Assembly: GCF_018139145.2 (NCBI RefSeq)
Contig: NC_059487.1
Coordinates: 8,763,792-8,827,791 of the forward strand
Direction of reading: 5' to 3'
Source of the DNA: Gymnogyps californianus
Taxonomy: Eukaryota; Chordata; Aves; Accipitriformes; Cathartidae
Length of the DNA: 64,000 nucleotides
Below, piece after piece: positions 13,401 through 26,200 of the stretch. Within the stretch, counting starts at the first letter, position 1; each line of letters begins with the position of its first letter. The notes beneath the pieces were generated by a model, which saw nothing but the letters and a program-made list of their open reading frames with translations, ran no database searches and was not told the origin of the DNA. A program made the position numbers and the translations under genes.

Positions 13401-14420
13401 TAAGTGTGTATTTACAGTTACAGTGACAGACTGCACAGCATGTAATTGCTTAATGCTGCAGTTACCATAAAGTTTCTAAAGTTCTTCCATATCTTACTAA
13501 TGCATACACTGTTAATCACGAAATATTTTTAAATTGTTACTTCAGGATGATCAACGGTTGATTATGAGTGGCTAAACTTAATTTTATATATAAATGATAC
13601 TGGGGTTCAGTATAAGGTTTTTTAATACTGCTGATATTGTTAGCCTTTCATTCACTACCTCCTAAATTTTTAACATCTTTACAATTTTCTCCCTGGAAGA
13701 AAATACTTAAAGGCTTGACTGTTTTATATAGATTTTATCTTTAGCTAAAAAAAAAATGAAAAAATCCAAAAGTGATAGTGAGGATGCTACGCATGATTGA
13801 CAATATTACGCTGCTATAAATGTAATCTTTGTGTATTAAGTATCCTGTCTATGTAAATTGTATTTTCAGTCCAGATTTTATAAATTAATTTATAAATATC
13901 CAAATTATTTCAAAATGGAATGGAAAACTAAAATTCCTTTGACTAGTGTTATGTTGTGTACATGCACAGTGGGGGGACAAGTCATTCCTTACTTGCGACT
14001 GGGAGATTTAAGTGCACCTTAATAGGAAAAAGAACAAATTCTTAATAGAATTAAGATGCATTTACTTTGAAGTTCTGCTATGGTACTGGATAAGTCAAGC
14101 CTAACTGTGAATCATATGTTTTTTTCCACAGCTGACTTAAATTTAGGACAATGTTCTCACAAGCTGTCTTTAACGTGTATTTTTGTGAATATTATGTATT
14201 TTCTAATTAAATTTACTTGCAATGTGATTTTTACATGAATGAACTTGTTTAAAATGTCAAATATCAGTATTTTTCTTACAACTTTAATGTATAATGTACA
14301 TTGGTATCTCACTGAATGAAGATCGATTTTACAAAATCAAGCTAGATGTAGTTGTATATTAGTCTTATATTTTTACAGACTGGAATAATAAATGGATATA
14401 GAAATAAAATGTCTTTTTCT
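10498..14420 (+). other. PARD6B: PARD6B 3' UTR (3' limit uncertain)
   Basis: AT-rich, gene-free sequence directly after the TGA, with several T-rich runs (for example near 10808 and 11661). Human PARD6B has a UTR of several kilobases, so a long UTR is expected here. AATAAA or ATTAAA hexamers occur at 11397-11402, 12865-12870, 14206-14211, 14387-14392 and 14403-14408. The end at about 14420 is my estimate from the last cluster. Small open frames within it (10944-11192 minus, 12070-12273 plus) have no recognisable content. Confidence 0.55.
14206..14211 (+). terminator. PARD6B: candidate poly(A) signal ATTAAA for PARD6B
   Basis: ATTAAA lies in a T-rich context, preceded by TATGTATTT and followed by GTGATTTTT at +17. 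This is a plausible cleavage-site arrangement about 3.7 kb after the stop codon. Two AATAAA hexamers at 14387-14392 and 14403-14408, followed by TGTCTTTTTCTC, are equally good alternatives. Confidence 0.35.
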
Positions 14421-17400
14421 CAATTACTTCGTCAGATAAGTAAAAATGAGGAAGAACGTATCGTCTTATTCTCAAGTGTGAAAGTAGATGGGCTTAATTT
14501 TTTTTTTTTTTCTCTTGGGCAGCTAAGTGGATTCTGTTTTCATAGCAGTCTTAAACATTTGCTTCCTCTGCTCCCTTCTCTGGAGCAAATCTCTACATAT
14601 GGGAAGTATGCAAGGGTTCAAAACATGTGTCCTTCAGTCCTGTTGACTAACCTGTGATGTGCTTATTCCTACAGTAGCTGCAAATAATGAATCTTGCATT
14701 GTATCGCTTGCCTGACGACTGCTTATAGTAAAGTTTAGGTCATGAGGCCTGGGAGATGGTTCCTCATCCTCCGTCACCTTTGTCAAGTGCTGCTGGTGAT
14801 GTGGAGGTTTTAACTGTTACTGTGAGTATTTGGTATAACTGTCTGTATTAAAGTTTTGACTTGAACCCATTCCACTTGCAAATGTTTTCTCCCATATCTA
14901 ATGCCTTGGCAGCCCTTGTAAACATTTACATAGTGACAAAAGACGAGTTTTGTTCAGCCCTTTTATGTAGGAGTTGTGTGACTGCTGATCTTGGAGCCAA
15001 TCATATGACTTCTATTCTGTACCTTCCTTCGTATATGCATGACTACTTTCATTTGTATGGTTCAGTACTTTTCATACTTGCCTATGTAGCTATGGGGATG
15101 TGACAAAAAGACTGAGAACAGCATTACAGTATCTTAATATTGGTATGCAGCTGAAAGAATCCAGTCTACTTCATCTGTGCACTTGAGTCCTAATGTCTTG
15201 TAGCTGTAAGAAATTTCTTTACCTTTCACAGAACCTGATGGCTCACCGCTTTCCTAAAGCAATGCTGAAATTGGTATGGTATTCTTGAAATGGTGTGAGC
15301 TTTAATAATTCATCCTGCCTGTATTAAAATTCAGGTGTAGTATTTTTCTAACTTCAGAACTTCTATCCAGATGCATAAAGCTCTGAAACTGGGCGGTATT
15401 TCCGAGTTACTGACTCTTAACATGTGAATTGTTGTGGGAGCAAGTAACTTTCTAGTATTGCAGCTGAAATTTTTCCACTATTGGATGTTTTGAATAAATT
15501 AAATATGAAAAAAAAGGACCAAAATCTGAAGGATTGCAGATAGACTAGCTTTAGTCTACTCTTTCAGTTCTTGTCCCACCTAATGCTAATATCGACCTGG
15601 ACTGAATCTGCAGTGGAGGCACAGTACAGAAGCTAATCTGGGACACTTTAAGGGAATGAGACTAAAATGCATACTCATACAGGTCAGCAACACTATTTCT
15701 ACAAATCACTGTAATACTTACTGGTAGTTTTCCTAAACTAAGAAACTAATTGTAAAGGAAGACTGTAACTTTCCCTACTGCTGCCTCCTTGAGGAAGGAA
15801 TGCAACTGTTAAATACCATGCAATAACATCTCTCCTTTAAATGCCAGCAGCACTTAACTTTTCTCAAGGTGATGAGCTCTTAACAAGGTGTTAGGACTTC
15901 AGTTATGAAACTGAAAATTCAGGTATGGTTGCAGGTACAAAGAATTGCTGGGATTTTCATAAGTAATCAATTGAAAATCCTCCTCTTCTTGGTATACCAA
16001 CAGGAGAAAGATTTAGACTAGTGCTAAATATCTGTTTGAAGTTTTCTTGTTATCTTAAAACTAGCTGTGACATTCTAGTTTCAGACTTGCCTGAATTGCT
16101 TCTGATGAACATGTGTTCCTTGCAATGTAAGTATCAATATTCAGATACTATTAAGTAGTAGTTGCATGTGGTAATGCTAGAGAGGAATAATCAGCTTCAA
16201 GGTAGCTTCATGAATGGCTTCCAACACTAGCATGAGGAAAAATGTGTTGGACGGTAACAATATTGTTCTTGGATGTTGTAGAAGTATGCAAGAAGTGGTA
16301 CAGCTGGTTCTTGGAGAGGCAAGATTGTAGCCAAGATATGAGAATTCAGACTCCTTGTGCAGCTATGATAGATCATTTGTGTACTCTCCCTCTCAAATAG
16401 GAGATAAATTTGTCTCTGAGGACTTAATGTAGTATGCTTGATTTTAGAAGTGCTTTAGAAATATGAAGCACAAAGCGATTTGAAGTGCTGTGCTATTTAA
16501 CCAGCATTTCTTATTACAGCAATTCAGAAGTGTTGCTAATAAGATAAAATTTCCTGTCCTTCCAATTAACATTGGAATTAACATACTTCAACTACCATTT
16601 TATTACCTGATAGTATAAGGAAATACCTTGCATTTCATCAGTGTGAAAGACTTGTATCAGGGTCTGTGATGTTATGTTTAAGAAAGTATATAAGAGCATA
16701 TTTATTGCTCCCATGTTTGCTTTCCACAGGTGAACATGGTTCTTTTTCTCTGTGGTGCAATGACTTCTTCAGAGTGCTTTCTTTTGAGCACCTGGTAATA
16801 CCTAGTTACTGATCTGCTTTTTTGTAGTCACAGATGCGATGGCAATGCTCAGAAACAAGGAACAGAGTTTGAGGGACAGATGAGAACAGCAGAGGATGTC
16901 AAAGGAGCTAGAGAAGGTACGGACATCATCCAGTGCAGGTTGTGTAAAAAACATTTTATTGGTGTGGTTACAATAGACAAAGCTGCTGTGTATCATAATC
17001 TGGCATGTCTAAATCAGTTCTGAAAATAAGTAGCCTAGTTATTCATAGCTGCAAGACAAAATGGAGATAGGAGTAAAAAGTAGGAAACAAATAGGAGATA
17101 TGCTAACGAAGGAAGTAAGAGTCCCAGCATATTGCAGAAGGGAATACTTAATTTTGCAATAGCCAAAAGTGTGTGTATTTTAGTAAGCTGTATAAGCTGG
17201 TTAAATAGAAGATACTATCTCTAGCTGCAAGCCTGGCCTCTCTCTTTAGACTCTCATAGCTGTAACAATACCCTCTAGGCACGAAAAGGGTATTCCTGTT
17301 GTAGGACACTGGAATTCCTACAAGGCCTTTCCTTTTTTTTTTTCTTTTCTTTTGCTGCTTTGCTATTGTTCTGGATATTGTGGACCCAGTAAAAAAAAAA

Positions 17401-19889
17401 GTGAGGTTCTCATTTTTCTGTTGGAGGATGCAAAGGATTTGGAATTCTTAAAATGCTGAGGAGAAAGTATTGACTATATAAACATTTCTCTGACTTTCTG
17501 AATGCTACATAAGGTTACATAAAATGCTTGGACTTGTAATTCAGAAATTTTAAATCCTAATAGCTTAAATCCCCTAATAACCTTGTTATTAAGTCTGCCC
17601 TTCATACTCTTTCTATCCTGTGCTGTAAAATGAGAAAAGTAGATATATTTTGCAAACTTATGAATAAATGAGCTAAAACTTAATGCGAAAAACTACTTGC
17701 AAAAGACAATTTGGGTGTTTTATTAAACATTGAAATGCTATTAACTGTCTTTCAAAAATACTTGAGGTGTTTAGTAACTGGATCTGTATAATGTAGAAAA
17801 ACTGATTTTTTTTTTTTGAGTCATCCTGCAAAGTTAGTATCTTGAAAAAATGAAGTAATTCAACATGTGGCTTTCCTTGTATTTTGATTGTGCTTTATAC
17901 TGATAAACTGTTAGGATAGTAAGGATAGAAGGGTTATCCTAACCTTACAGCTGAGACACAGAGGTCATGAAGGCATTTGGTCATAGGAACAGAAATACAA
18001 TGCATGATCTGTTCTTTTTAGCACTCTCTTCTCTTGAGAGGTTTCCTCTGCAGTAAATAATTCATGCCAGTGCTAAAGCTCACATGGATGCCATAGTCTA
18101 TATGAAATAATCAGGAGGAGTCTAAGTTGGTGTTATACTTTTTTAAAGCACCTGAAGTACTCCCCCTGGCTCCCTGTGTTTCTTCTAAACATACCTCTTC
18201 ACGCTTTTCCTCCTGTGATAGATAACTTAGTTTTGTACCAGTTAATCTGTGATATACAACAAGTGAGGGATATTTCATTCTGCTCTGTTAAAGCTTCTCA
18301 AATACACTTTCCAAATCTCACTGAATTTTATCTGGTGCCTCTTTCCCTGATAGAAACACTTCTTTCAAAGATACAGAATACAAACCCTTGGGGTCTACAG
18401 CAGAAATGGTACTTGGGTGGCTGAGCAGAGAACAGGTCTATGTTGTTAACTCTGCAAATACATAGCAAGAAGGCCGCCCAGACCTGGAGAGCTTCAACTG
18501 AAACGAGAAATAAAGTGCCCAGAGATGCAGTGTGTTTCTCCTCTATGCAGTGCTGGTCAGTGGAAGATCAGGTTTTGCAAATCTTACAATTTTTCAGATA
18601 AGAGGCTTTTAGTCACCAGAAGTGTAGCATAAAAGGGTCTGTCTGGTGCTATTGTCAGGATGACATAGACTAGATCCTGCTCACTGTGTCTGTCCCTACT
18701 CTTGAGAAAAGATTTGGGGAAACCCTGCAACCTATTAGCTCTTTCTTCTGTTGCTTCAAGTACCTCTTCCAGCCTGGCTGCTTTGATCTTCTCGGCAAAC
18801 TACAGACTATAAATTTGGCATTTTCTTATGAATGCTAAACTGAGTTTAAATTTCCCCCATTATTCAGCAGTAATTTGGTCTTATCCAAAACCAAGAAAAG
18901 CCTTGGATGACAGTGCAGACCTGTTGTGGCCTTCTGCTCTGCAAGCACTCAAAAGTAGTTTTATATAGTATAAAATTCTAAAATTAGATAATGTCTCAAA
19001 TGGATCAGTGGGGAATACTGCATGTTGCTTTATGTCCCCGCTACTACAGAGTCCACTTGACCCTAGTATGAGTCTTCAGTACAAGATGCATGGGTCAAAC
19101 TTCTTTCGAGGGCGGGCTGCTTCTGACCTCTTCCAACTGAGAATAACACTGTTATTGAGAAGTCCTCCCCTGTTCTATCTACCAGTCCTCGACTGATCAC
19201 TAGTTATCAAGTAGGTCCCACTTCCTACTTAGTTTGTTCATTGTTCTTCCTCTTCTGAGAACAGATGGTTATTTTTGTCTCAACTCTAACTGCTGTCTTG
19301 ATCATCTGTCCTTCTTTAAAATGTCGCTTTGGTTTAAGAGTGTGTTTTAAAGGAGCCTAATGCAAGGAAGAGCATCCTCTGTAGTGAAGAAGCATCCAGA
19401 ACGCCTAAGAAGAGTCTCTTTAACTGCAGGCTTCCACAGGGAGTCTCTCACAGCTCCATCCTCAGGGAGAGGGACAGGATGTTTTTGACTTATGCACCGT
19501 CCGAAGTTCTGCTCTGCCTAACAGAAAATTGGGGGTCTCTAACTGCAAGTCATTTAAATACTCACCTTGCGAACAGGGCATAGAGAAATTCTGAGCACCT
19601 TAAAGCTGCATTTTCAGCTGCAGCCTTTAATTTCCCAGTGATTAAAAAATAGACATTGAGTCTAGTGCAGCTGATCATTGAATGTCTTAGCCTCTGTCCT
19701 CTAGCCTGCAGTACAGGCTTGTTAAAGCAAAATGCTATTAGACAAACGTGATTTTAAGAGTGGCAAATGAAATGGTCGGGGAGGGGAAGCTTTGTGCCTG
19801 CGGTGGGGCTTTACCTGGTGCTGGTTTTGCTGACTCGTTTTTCCACGGGCGAGGTGCCATGACTTACACAAAATTTTTCCATAAACCTT
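14421..19889. other. intergenic region PARD6B-BCAS4
   Basis: AT-rich sequence without any open frame I can support as coding. It contains scattered homopolymers and a possible MIR-like relic near 17938-18000 (ACCTTACAGCTGAGACACAG, resembling the reverse of the MIR tail). The GC content rises from about 19.77 kb towards the BCAS4 CpG island. The 5' portion may still be PARD6B 3' UTR. Confidence 0.6.
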
Positions 19890-20152
19890 TGGCCCTCGTC
19901 GCTTCGCAGAGAGCGTGACGGCTCTCGCGGCGTTAACGTTGAAGACGAGGGCGCGGGTGACCGCCCGGCCGCAGCACCCCGCGCCCGCCGCCTCGCGCGG
20001 CAGCCGTTGCCGCTCGCGTGCCGCGTCGCTAGGTGGCGGGCGGGGAGCGCTGAGGCGTTGCGGCCCCGGGAAGCCGCCGGCGGCGCTGGCTGGGCAGGCG
20101 CCGGGCCTGGGCGGGAGGAGGAGCGGCGGCCGGGGGCGGAGCGGCGGCTGCC

Positions 20153-20290
20153 ATGAGCTCAGCCGGGGACCGGCGGCGAGCTGCCGCGGAGGGGATGCTG
20201 CGGCCGGAGGAGCTGCCGGAGCCCCGGGCGGGGGCGGCGGCGGCTGAGGAGAGCGGGACCCGCTGCCTGACCCCGCCGCCCGGGGAAGAG
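20153..20290 (+). CDS. BCAS4: BCAS4 coding exon 1
   Basis: The exon encodes the 46-residue N-terminus of BCAS4, starting MSSAGDRRRAAAEG and ending CLTPPPGEE. The ATG at 20153 sits in a fair context (GCTGCCATGA) inside the CpG island. A second in-frame ATG lies at codon 15. The exon ends GAG|GTAGGC at 20290 in phase 0 and joins VKEMEETIEE of exon 2. The human protein as I recall it has a similar junction (LTPEPGAEAKEVEETIEG), which supports this exon despite the low complexity of the rest. The segment is Ala/Glu/Pro-rich with no recognisable domain or signal peptide. The family (BLOC1S4/cappuccino-like) is cytosolic. Confidence 0.85.
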
Positions 20291-20412
20291 GTAGGCGCGG
20301 AGGAGGGGGGCGCCGAGCAGGGGCTGCCCCGGCCCGGGGGCGGTCCGTCAGCTGGGGAGCGAGGGGCGGGCTCGGCGGCGCCCCTCCAGGGACGCCGGCT
20401 GTGACGGCCCGA

Positions 20413-20443
20413 GGGGACGGCTGGGGCCGGGGGGTGGGGGGGG
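20413..20443 (+). other. BCAS4: G-quadruplex-capable motif downstream of exon 1
   Basis: Four G runs (G4, G4, G6, G8) separated by loops of 6, 2 and 1 bases lie on the non-template strand about 120 bases into intron 1. This satisfies the usual G3+N1-7 pattern. Such motifs commonly occur just downstream of CpG-island start sites. Confidence 0.7.
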
Positions 20444-20993
20444 CCGAGGCTGCAGGTGCGGCCGGTGGGCTGCGCTCGGCCCCGTGCCGGCCGCCGGGCA
20501 GCGGCCCTGGGGCCGCGGGGGGGGGGGCTCCCTGGGGCGAGGGGCGGCGGGGGAGGGCGGCAGGGAAGGGGGCGGCTCAGCCCCCGGACCGGGGGCTCCC
20601 GGCGGGCAGGGCACGGCCGCCGTGGGGGCAGTAACCTCCGCTGGCGCGTCCCCGCCGCCCGGTCGGAGGCTGCCGGGGGCCGCTTCCCCCGACCGATGGC
20701 TCAGCAGCCCTCGGGCTCGCCCTGCTCGGGAGCCGCGGGGGCTCCTGCCCCTCCACCCCGAGCGCTGCTCGGCGGGGGTGCCTGTCTGGGCGGGGATGTG
20801 CGAGGAGCTCCCCTCCCGCCCGGCTCCGGACTAGCCCGCTGCTCGTGATGCTTGTCTTATTTTTGGAGAGAGCCGGGTGTTTGCATTCCCTCTGGCTGGG
20901 GAGGGCCTCGCCTTCAGGTCTCCCGTGTCTGGGATGCAGTGTTGGATAAAGTTGAGCTACTGCCGAGCTCCTGAATAAGTGTTTCCATGCTCC

Positions 20994-21012
20994 TTTTTTT
21001 TTTTTTTTTTTT
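20994..21012. repeat. T19 homopolymer
   Basis: An uninterrupted run of 19 T in BCAS4 intron 1, just past the CpG island. It is not attached to a recognisable retroposon. Confidence 0.95.
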
Positions 21013-21172
21013 AAATGACTATGGCTGTGGCTGCTACTCTGGTTTTTGTGGAAACGAAGTCTGTTGGTGACTGTAAGGTCAGGGTCAGAGCGCTGATGTG
21101 ATTTAAGTGGAATGATGCTTCGTTTGAGGATCTTAGGTGTGGTTAGTTACCTGAATCTAGCTGTTTAGCTCA

Positions 21173-21222
21173 ATCAGGATGGTGACAGTGGTGATCTTGC
21201 ATAGCACTGTCACCATCCTGGT
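21173..21222. repeat. near-perfect inverted repeat (18-bp stem, 14-nt loop)
   Basis: CAGGATGGTGACAGTG (21175-21190) is followed after 14 bases by its exact reverse complement CACTGTCACCATCCTG (21205-21220). One G-T wobble and one A-T pair extend the stem outward to 21173 and 21222. The element lies in BCAS4 intron 1. The stem is shorter than that of a typical microRNA precursor. No terminal duplication identifying a MITE was seen. Confidence 0.92.
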
Positions 21223-23216
21223 AACGGATAAGGGACACTTGAGATTCTTTGAAGGCAAAGGGGGGGTTTTGAAGTTGCACTTTGTAGGCTAAGACACTCC
21301 CCCACCCACCCCCAAAAAAGAGAGGAAGGCTACAAAAACCGAAGCAGAGCACTTGGGAGTATCCCCCTTTCTGACCTGTAGGTAGCTCCTATCCCACTTG
21401 TGCCTGGTGGTGATGTAAAGGGAATAACATTCTCTTTGGGCAGATTATTTAAAAGTTTCTCTTCTCAAGATAAAAGACACTCCCAAATCAGTCTTTAAAA
21501 CAGCTTCCCCTCACCCCCTTCCTTCATTTTGGCAGTAAAATGTTGATATGATTTATTTTTGTCTCCAATTAAAAAAAAAAAGAATGGGAAACTCTTGTTC
21601 AGTTTCACTATTGAGAGAATTTTCTTCCTATGCCTCTCCCTTGACATCATCACTCCATCAATTTCATCTCTCCATGTGTGGTTATCTATGATTTGCAATA
21701 AGTGAGACCACTTACATCCAAATCTTGGGATCTTTGTTTTGTGTTTCTGTTCAGCATTTTCGAGGAGATGATATAATGCTTAGTCCATGATACCCACATA
21801 ATTTTCATGTGGTTAAACCACTGACAGCTTTTGTCTTACTTCTGCATTAAGATCTACTTTATTAGTCATCTACGTATCTATAGTGGGCCAGAAACAAGTA
21901 TTGTTAATGCTATTAACAATTACAAAAATGAATTTGTAAGCTTGATTGAGATGACATTGCAAAGTGAACTACTTAGTAGGGAATAAGTTTCATTAAAGTA
22001 TGAGTTTATGTCAGCTGGATTCTATTGGTTTTATCAAGTGCTACTCATACTGGTGTTAAATAAGAAATAAAGAAGACCTGCCAATTAATAAACCAAGTTT
22101 CCTGTATAGTGTTGTATGGCAGACTATGTATTTTCGTAACTGAGTGCCAAGGCTGTTAGTTCTTACAAGGAATACAGAAACAACTTGTGTTCTTTGCTAC
22201 TTGCAAGTCATTCTGTTTCCTTCAGGCATCTTCAGCTGAAATTAAACACTTGTTTTAATACTGATCTCTCTTGATTCTTGCATACATTGGTAGCTTGTGC
22301 AAAGCAGCAATATAATTTAGGTATTTTCCTACTTGGGGATTAATCACAGCTTTTGTGGAAGCGTTTTCTTAAGTGTCTCTTCCTGTGGGCCTTGCATTGC
22401 TAGCTCAGCTCTGTCACGTATCACAGTGTTGTAGAAATCAGAATGAGGGTTTTCAGTCCCTCTTCACAAAGAGTTGCCTTAGTTTTGCATTTTTTAAATT
22501 TTGTAATTAGCAATAACAATTTCCTCTAGCATATAACTCCTAATTTTCATTATGATTTTTGATTTGTGTAGCAGTTGTAGCAAATGAGACTACGATAACG
22601 ATGAATGCAAAATAAGATACTTGTATAGTCCAGTAGAAGATTTTGCTAAGTGAAAGCTTTCAAGCATATGCTGCATGACATAATATTATTCTGCCTGATT
22701 TGAATGTATCCTGTAAATAGCTGTGAAAGACTTTAGTTTTACTATTGAAATACGCTTGCCATTCTGCTCTTTTTGTTTCCCTTTATACACTGATTGTTTT
22801 CCCTTTGTAGGGTTTTTTTTCAGTATTCTGAAGCTGGCATAGGAGGACATCACACTGAAGAACCTGTTAATTTTCAGCAATATTGAAATGTTCCTGCTGG
22901 AGTCTCTAATGTTATAATGAGCTGTGTGGTTTTCTGGTTTGGCTATTTTTAAAGTTTTCTCTGCCTACCTTTTCATCTTAATGACATGCTAGGAGAGCAC
23001 TTCAAATTCCAACAAAGGCAGCTTAACTTTTTGAGTGAAAGCGGAAGGCTTTTTGGAAAACTTTGTAGAAGAGATTTAGTGCTGAATTTTCTTTTTTCAT
23101 GTTCCTTAATGAAGTGTGATAAGTTAGAACACTATATTCATATCTTGTGGGCCTGAGCAGTTGACAATATAAAATACCTGACCCAAATCTTTTTATCAAG
23201 GAGCGAGCTTGGTATT

Positions 23217-23235
23217 AAAAAAAAAAAAAAAAAAA
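23217..23235. repeat. A19 homopolymer
   Basis: An uninterrupted run of 19 A in BCAS4 intron 1, with no recognisable SINE body upstream. Confidence 0.95.
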
Positions 23236-26200
23236 TCATTGGGAGAAGCAGGTAGATTGTTACAAGATTGAACGGGAGCATAATGTTGAGGCAAAATGAA
23301 AGAAGGAGTGATGGGGGGAGTTATGAAAGCTTATCTTATCTCGGGCTTGGAGTAAAGAGGGAGGAGATTGCTGTTGAGAAACAAAGACATTTAAAGGGAA
23401 GTGGTGAGAAAGGGATATTACTATGGGTACAGTATATACTACATAAAAGAAAGCCTGACAGGAAAGCTAACCTCAAAGCTAGACTGCGTATTTTTTCCCT
23501 CTAAGTTATGAAATGAAGTAATGGTTTTAATTTTGTTTTGTTTTGTTTTCTTTCCATAAATAAACAGGAGAATCAACAGTGGATATATGGGAACATTAAA
23601 ATGCCATCTGGAAGTGGTGCTGTTGTGCCTTTGGCTAAAGTTTCATGATAAGTTAACACTGCTATTGAAAGATCCAACGTGTCTCTTCCTCTCGCTACCT
23701 GTTTTCTTTGTCAGTGCTAGCCTTAACATGGCTGTGTAATGAATTGAGTCGAAGAACTGATCTGAGCTGAAATGATATGGCAAAGAAATTAACGGTTAGT
23801 TTTCAACCCAGAACAATTTCCTGATTCATTCCACTGTGAATGTCTGTTCCCTCACAGGCAAAGGGTTGGCTTCAGGGGCATAAGTGAGTGATGGAAAAGG
23901 GTAGACTACTTTTATTGCCAATGCCAGCTTATATAATTTTGAAGTGATTGTGAAATTACAGTCTTGACTAAGAAACACTTGTCACCCCATACTTTCATCA
24001 TAACTTTGAAATGTGTTCAGTGGGTTTTATTTCAGATCTTAATGATAAATATACAGTGAGTTCTATAATCACCTGGAAGGAGCTTGTATGGTCTGTGTAG
24101 TAAGTACCTAATTACAGATGATGGTAAATAAATTGTTGATACTGCAGTTTGCAACAGGCCCCTCTTAACCATTTCGGAAGGTGTCTTAAATACATTGAGC
24201 CCTTAGAACGTTGTTTTGCTCTTTTGCAATTCATATGGAACTGCTAAGTATTTGCGGTTGAGTCCTTTTTAAACATGGTATTTTGGCTTTTTTATGCCCA
24301 GTGTGCTTTTATAGTAGCATGCCTTGAAGAAATAGTGTTAAGTGGTTTGTTTGCATCTATTTTCTATTGTTTCTTACTGTTGTTGTCTTCTGTTACATTT
24401 CAGGCTATGTAACACTCTTTAGAGTAAAGATTAAGGACTGTGAATCTGTTTTGAATTAACTTATTCTCAGTGGTATCAATAAACTTTGCTTCTGTCCTCT
24501 AACGCATGCTACTCCAATGTTTGAATCTTTATGAACATTATGAATGGAAGATGCTCATGGTAGCTATTAGAAGGGCTAGTAATGTCAGCAAGCTACCTGC
24601 CTGAAGCATGTCTGCAACTTTAGTTGGAGCAGGACAGTAACTTGTATACCTAATGCGACTTCTTTAAATGGATGTTTCTTTAATGCATCATCTGTCAAAT
24701 TAGTGGAATTTACACCTGCTTTACAGTCATGCATTTAATGATTGCTACCATTAAATGGCCTTTTCAAAGCTGTAAGTTTGATATCAATTTTGGACTATCT
24801 CTTTTAAGCCAACTGTGCTAGTCTTAAACGTGTGGCTACATTAGTGGCTTCAGGCCTGTGAAGCTGACTGTGCACAGACTTGCCAAGAAATGCCAGGAGT
24901 TTGATAGAATTGTTCTGTAGGCCATCTGATGCCTGCACCACCCACTGAGATTGCTCTGCTGTAAAATACACTTAATAAAAAAGCTAGCAGTTATGTTTCT
25001 CTGCCTTATGAAGGCTTCAAGAAATCAGACTCAGGCTTAATGCTTACAAGTTTTTCACAAATTAAATGTATTATAGTAACATGAAATCACTGGGAACTCT
25101 TTCATATTTGAAAAGAATGCATTTTTCTGTTGTTTAGCAGTGATCTTTCCAGAGTTAGCCTATGTGCAGTGTGGAGGAAGAGTGCTCTTTCTTTCTGAGG
25201 AGAAATTAGATGTGGAAATTCCATTCCTTTATTGAAGCATGCAAAGGAGCAGCAGAAGGAAAACGGCTTTTCCACACAGATAGACATGGAACAGACTGTT
25301 AGGGGATGTAAACTCATGTTACCACCACTGAAGTCCACGCATTGATTTACAGTCTATGGATCCCTCCTGATAAACCTGCGGAGTATAAGGTGTCTTAAGG
25401 TTTCTTCTGTCCAGATGTGTACACAAAAAAGAGGCGGTGAAACTTTTTTGGGTAGGTTTTTAATCCTGTATAAGTCAAATTACAATGTGAATATAATGAG
25501 ATAGCTTATGCCACCATGAAGGCTTCACACAGAGTTGGTGAGACACAAGCACCTTAGGAAAGAACCTGAACAGGCTGACAGGTGTGGTCACTAAGCTGGT
25601 GAAGATGCCAGCTGCTAGCAGTTTCGCTTGAGTCTAAATCAAGAGCCTAGTATTTTCCATTCTACCCCTTGCTGACAAAGTGCATTTGTCTCACGTATTC
25701 TTCCTCTTCCAGCACCCTTTCTTCTATCTAATGCCTTTACATGATAGCAACTCCCTTTGCCATGTTGTTCCAGACAAGAGTGATTGTACCTGTTTTGGGA
25801 GGTCCTTGGGCATTTTTAAGAATGGCAAAAAAAATCCTGGAGTTAGCCCAACTGTTGGGTTGATAACTACAATTTGAATTGCAGAGGCAACTCAGGTTTC
25901 CTTAATTTTATTACCAGGTGAAAGGATAATAAACTTTATTTAGGAATGAGATCATTCATTACAGCCCAGATGAAAAATGATAAAGAGGTCTGCTAAGGCA
26001 ACTCTTGCTCTTGTTCTGATTTTACGATGACCATTTAAGCAAAGTAGCCCCAACAAATGGGACAACTTCCCCTTATTTGGCTTTATTTAAAAAAAAGTTT
26101 TCATCAGGTTCATTATTTTAATTTTGGAGAATGAGATGTGATTAGGAGAATAGATTCAGGATTTTAAAAATTATTGAAATTACAGTGCAAATGCAGGATT

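Larger units (their letters stand above)
19900..20850 (+). promoter_or_regulatory. BCAS4: CpG island and TATA-less promoter of BCAS4
   Basis: The composition switches abruptly to very GC- and CpG-rich sequence around exon 1. GC boxes such as GGGGGCGGAGC (about 20131) lie directly upstream of the ATG, and no TATA box is visible, which is typical of a broad housekeeping-type promoter. A CTCF-like core (CGCTAGGTGGCGGG) lies at 20027-20040. Several long open frames on both strands in this stretch result from the scarcity of stop codons in GC-rich DNA. Confidence 0.85.

Noticed and set aside
17938..18000. Possible MIR-tail fragment in the intergenic region
   Set aside because: Only about 20 bases resemble MIR, too short to annotate as an element.
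19915..20848. Several overlapping long open frames on both strands around exon 1
   Set aside because: They come from the lack of stop codons in a CpG island. Composition is Gly/Ala/Arg/Pro only. Only the frame at 20153-20290 joins to recognised BCAS4 sequence.
21901..21920. TTGTTAAT-GCT-ATTAACAA dyad resembling an HNF1 site
   Set aside because: The spacer is three bases rather than the one base of HNF1 sites. AT-rich dyads of this size are common in this intron.
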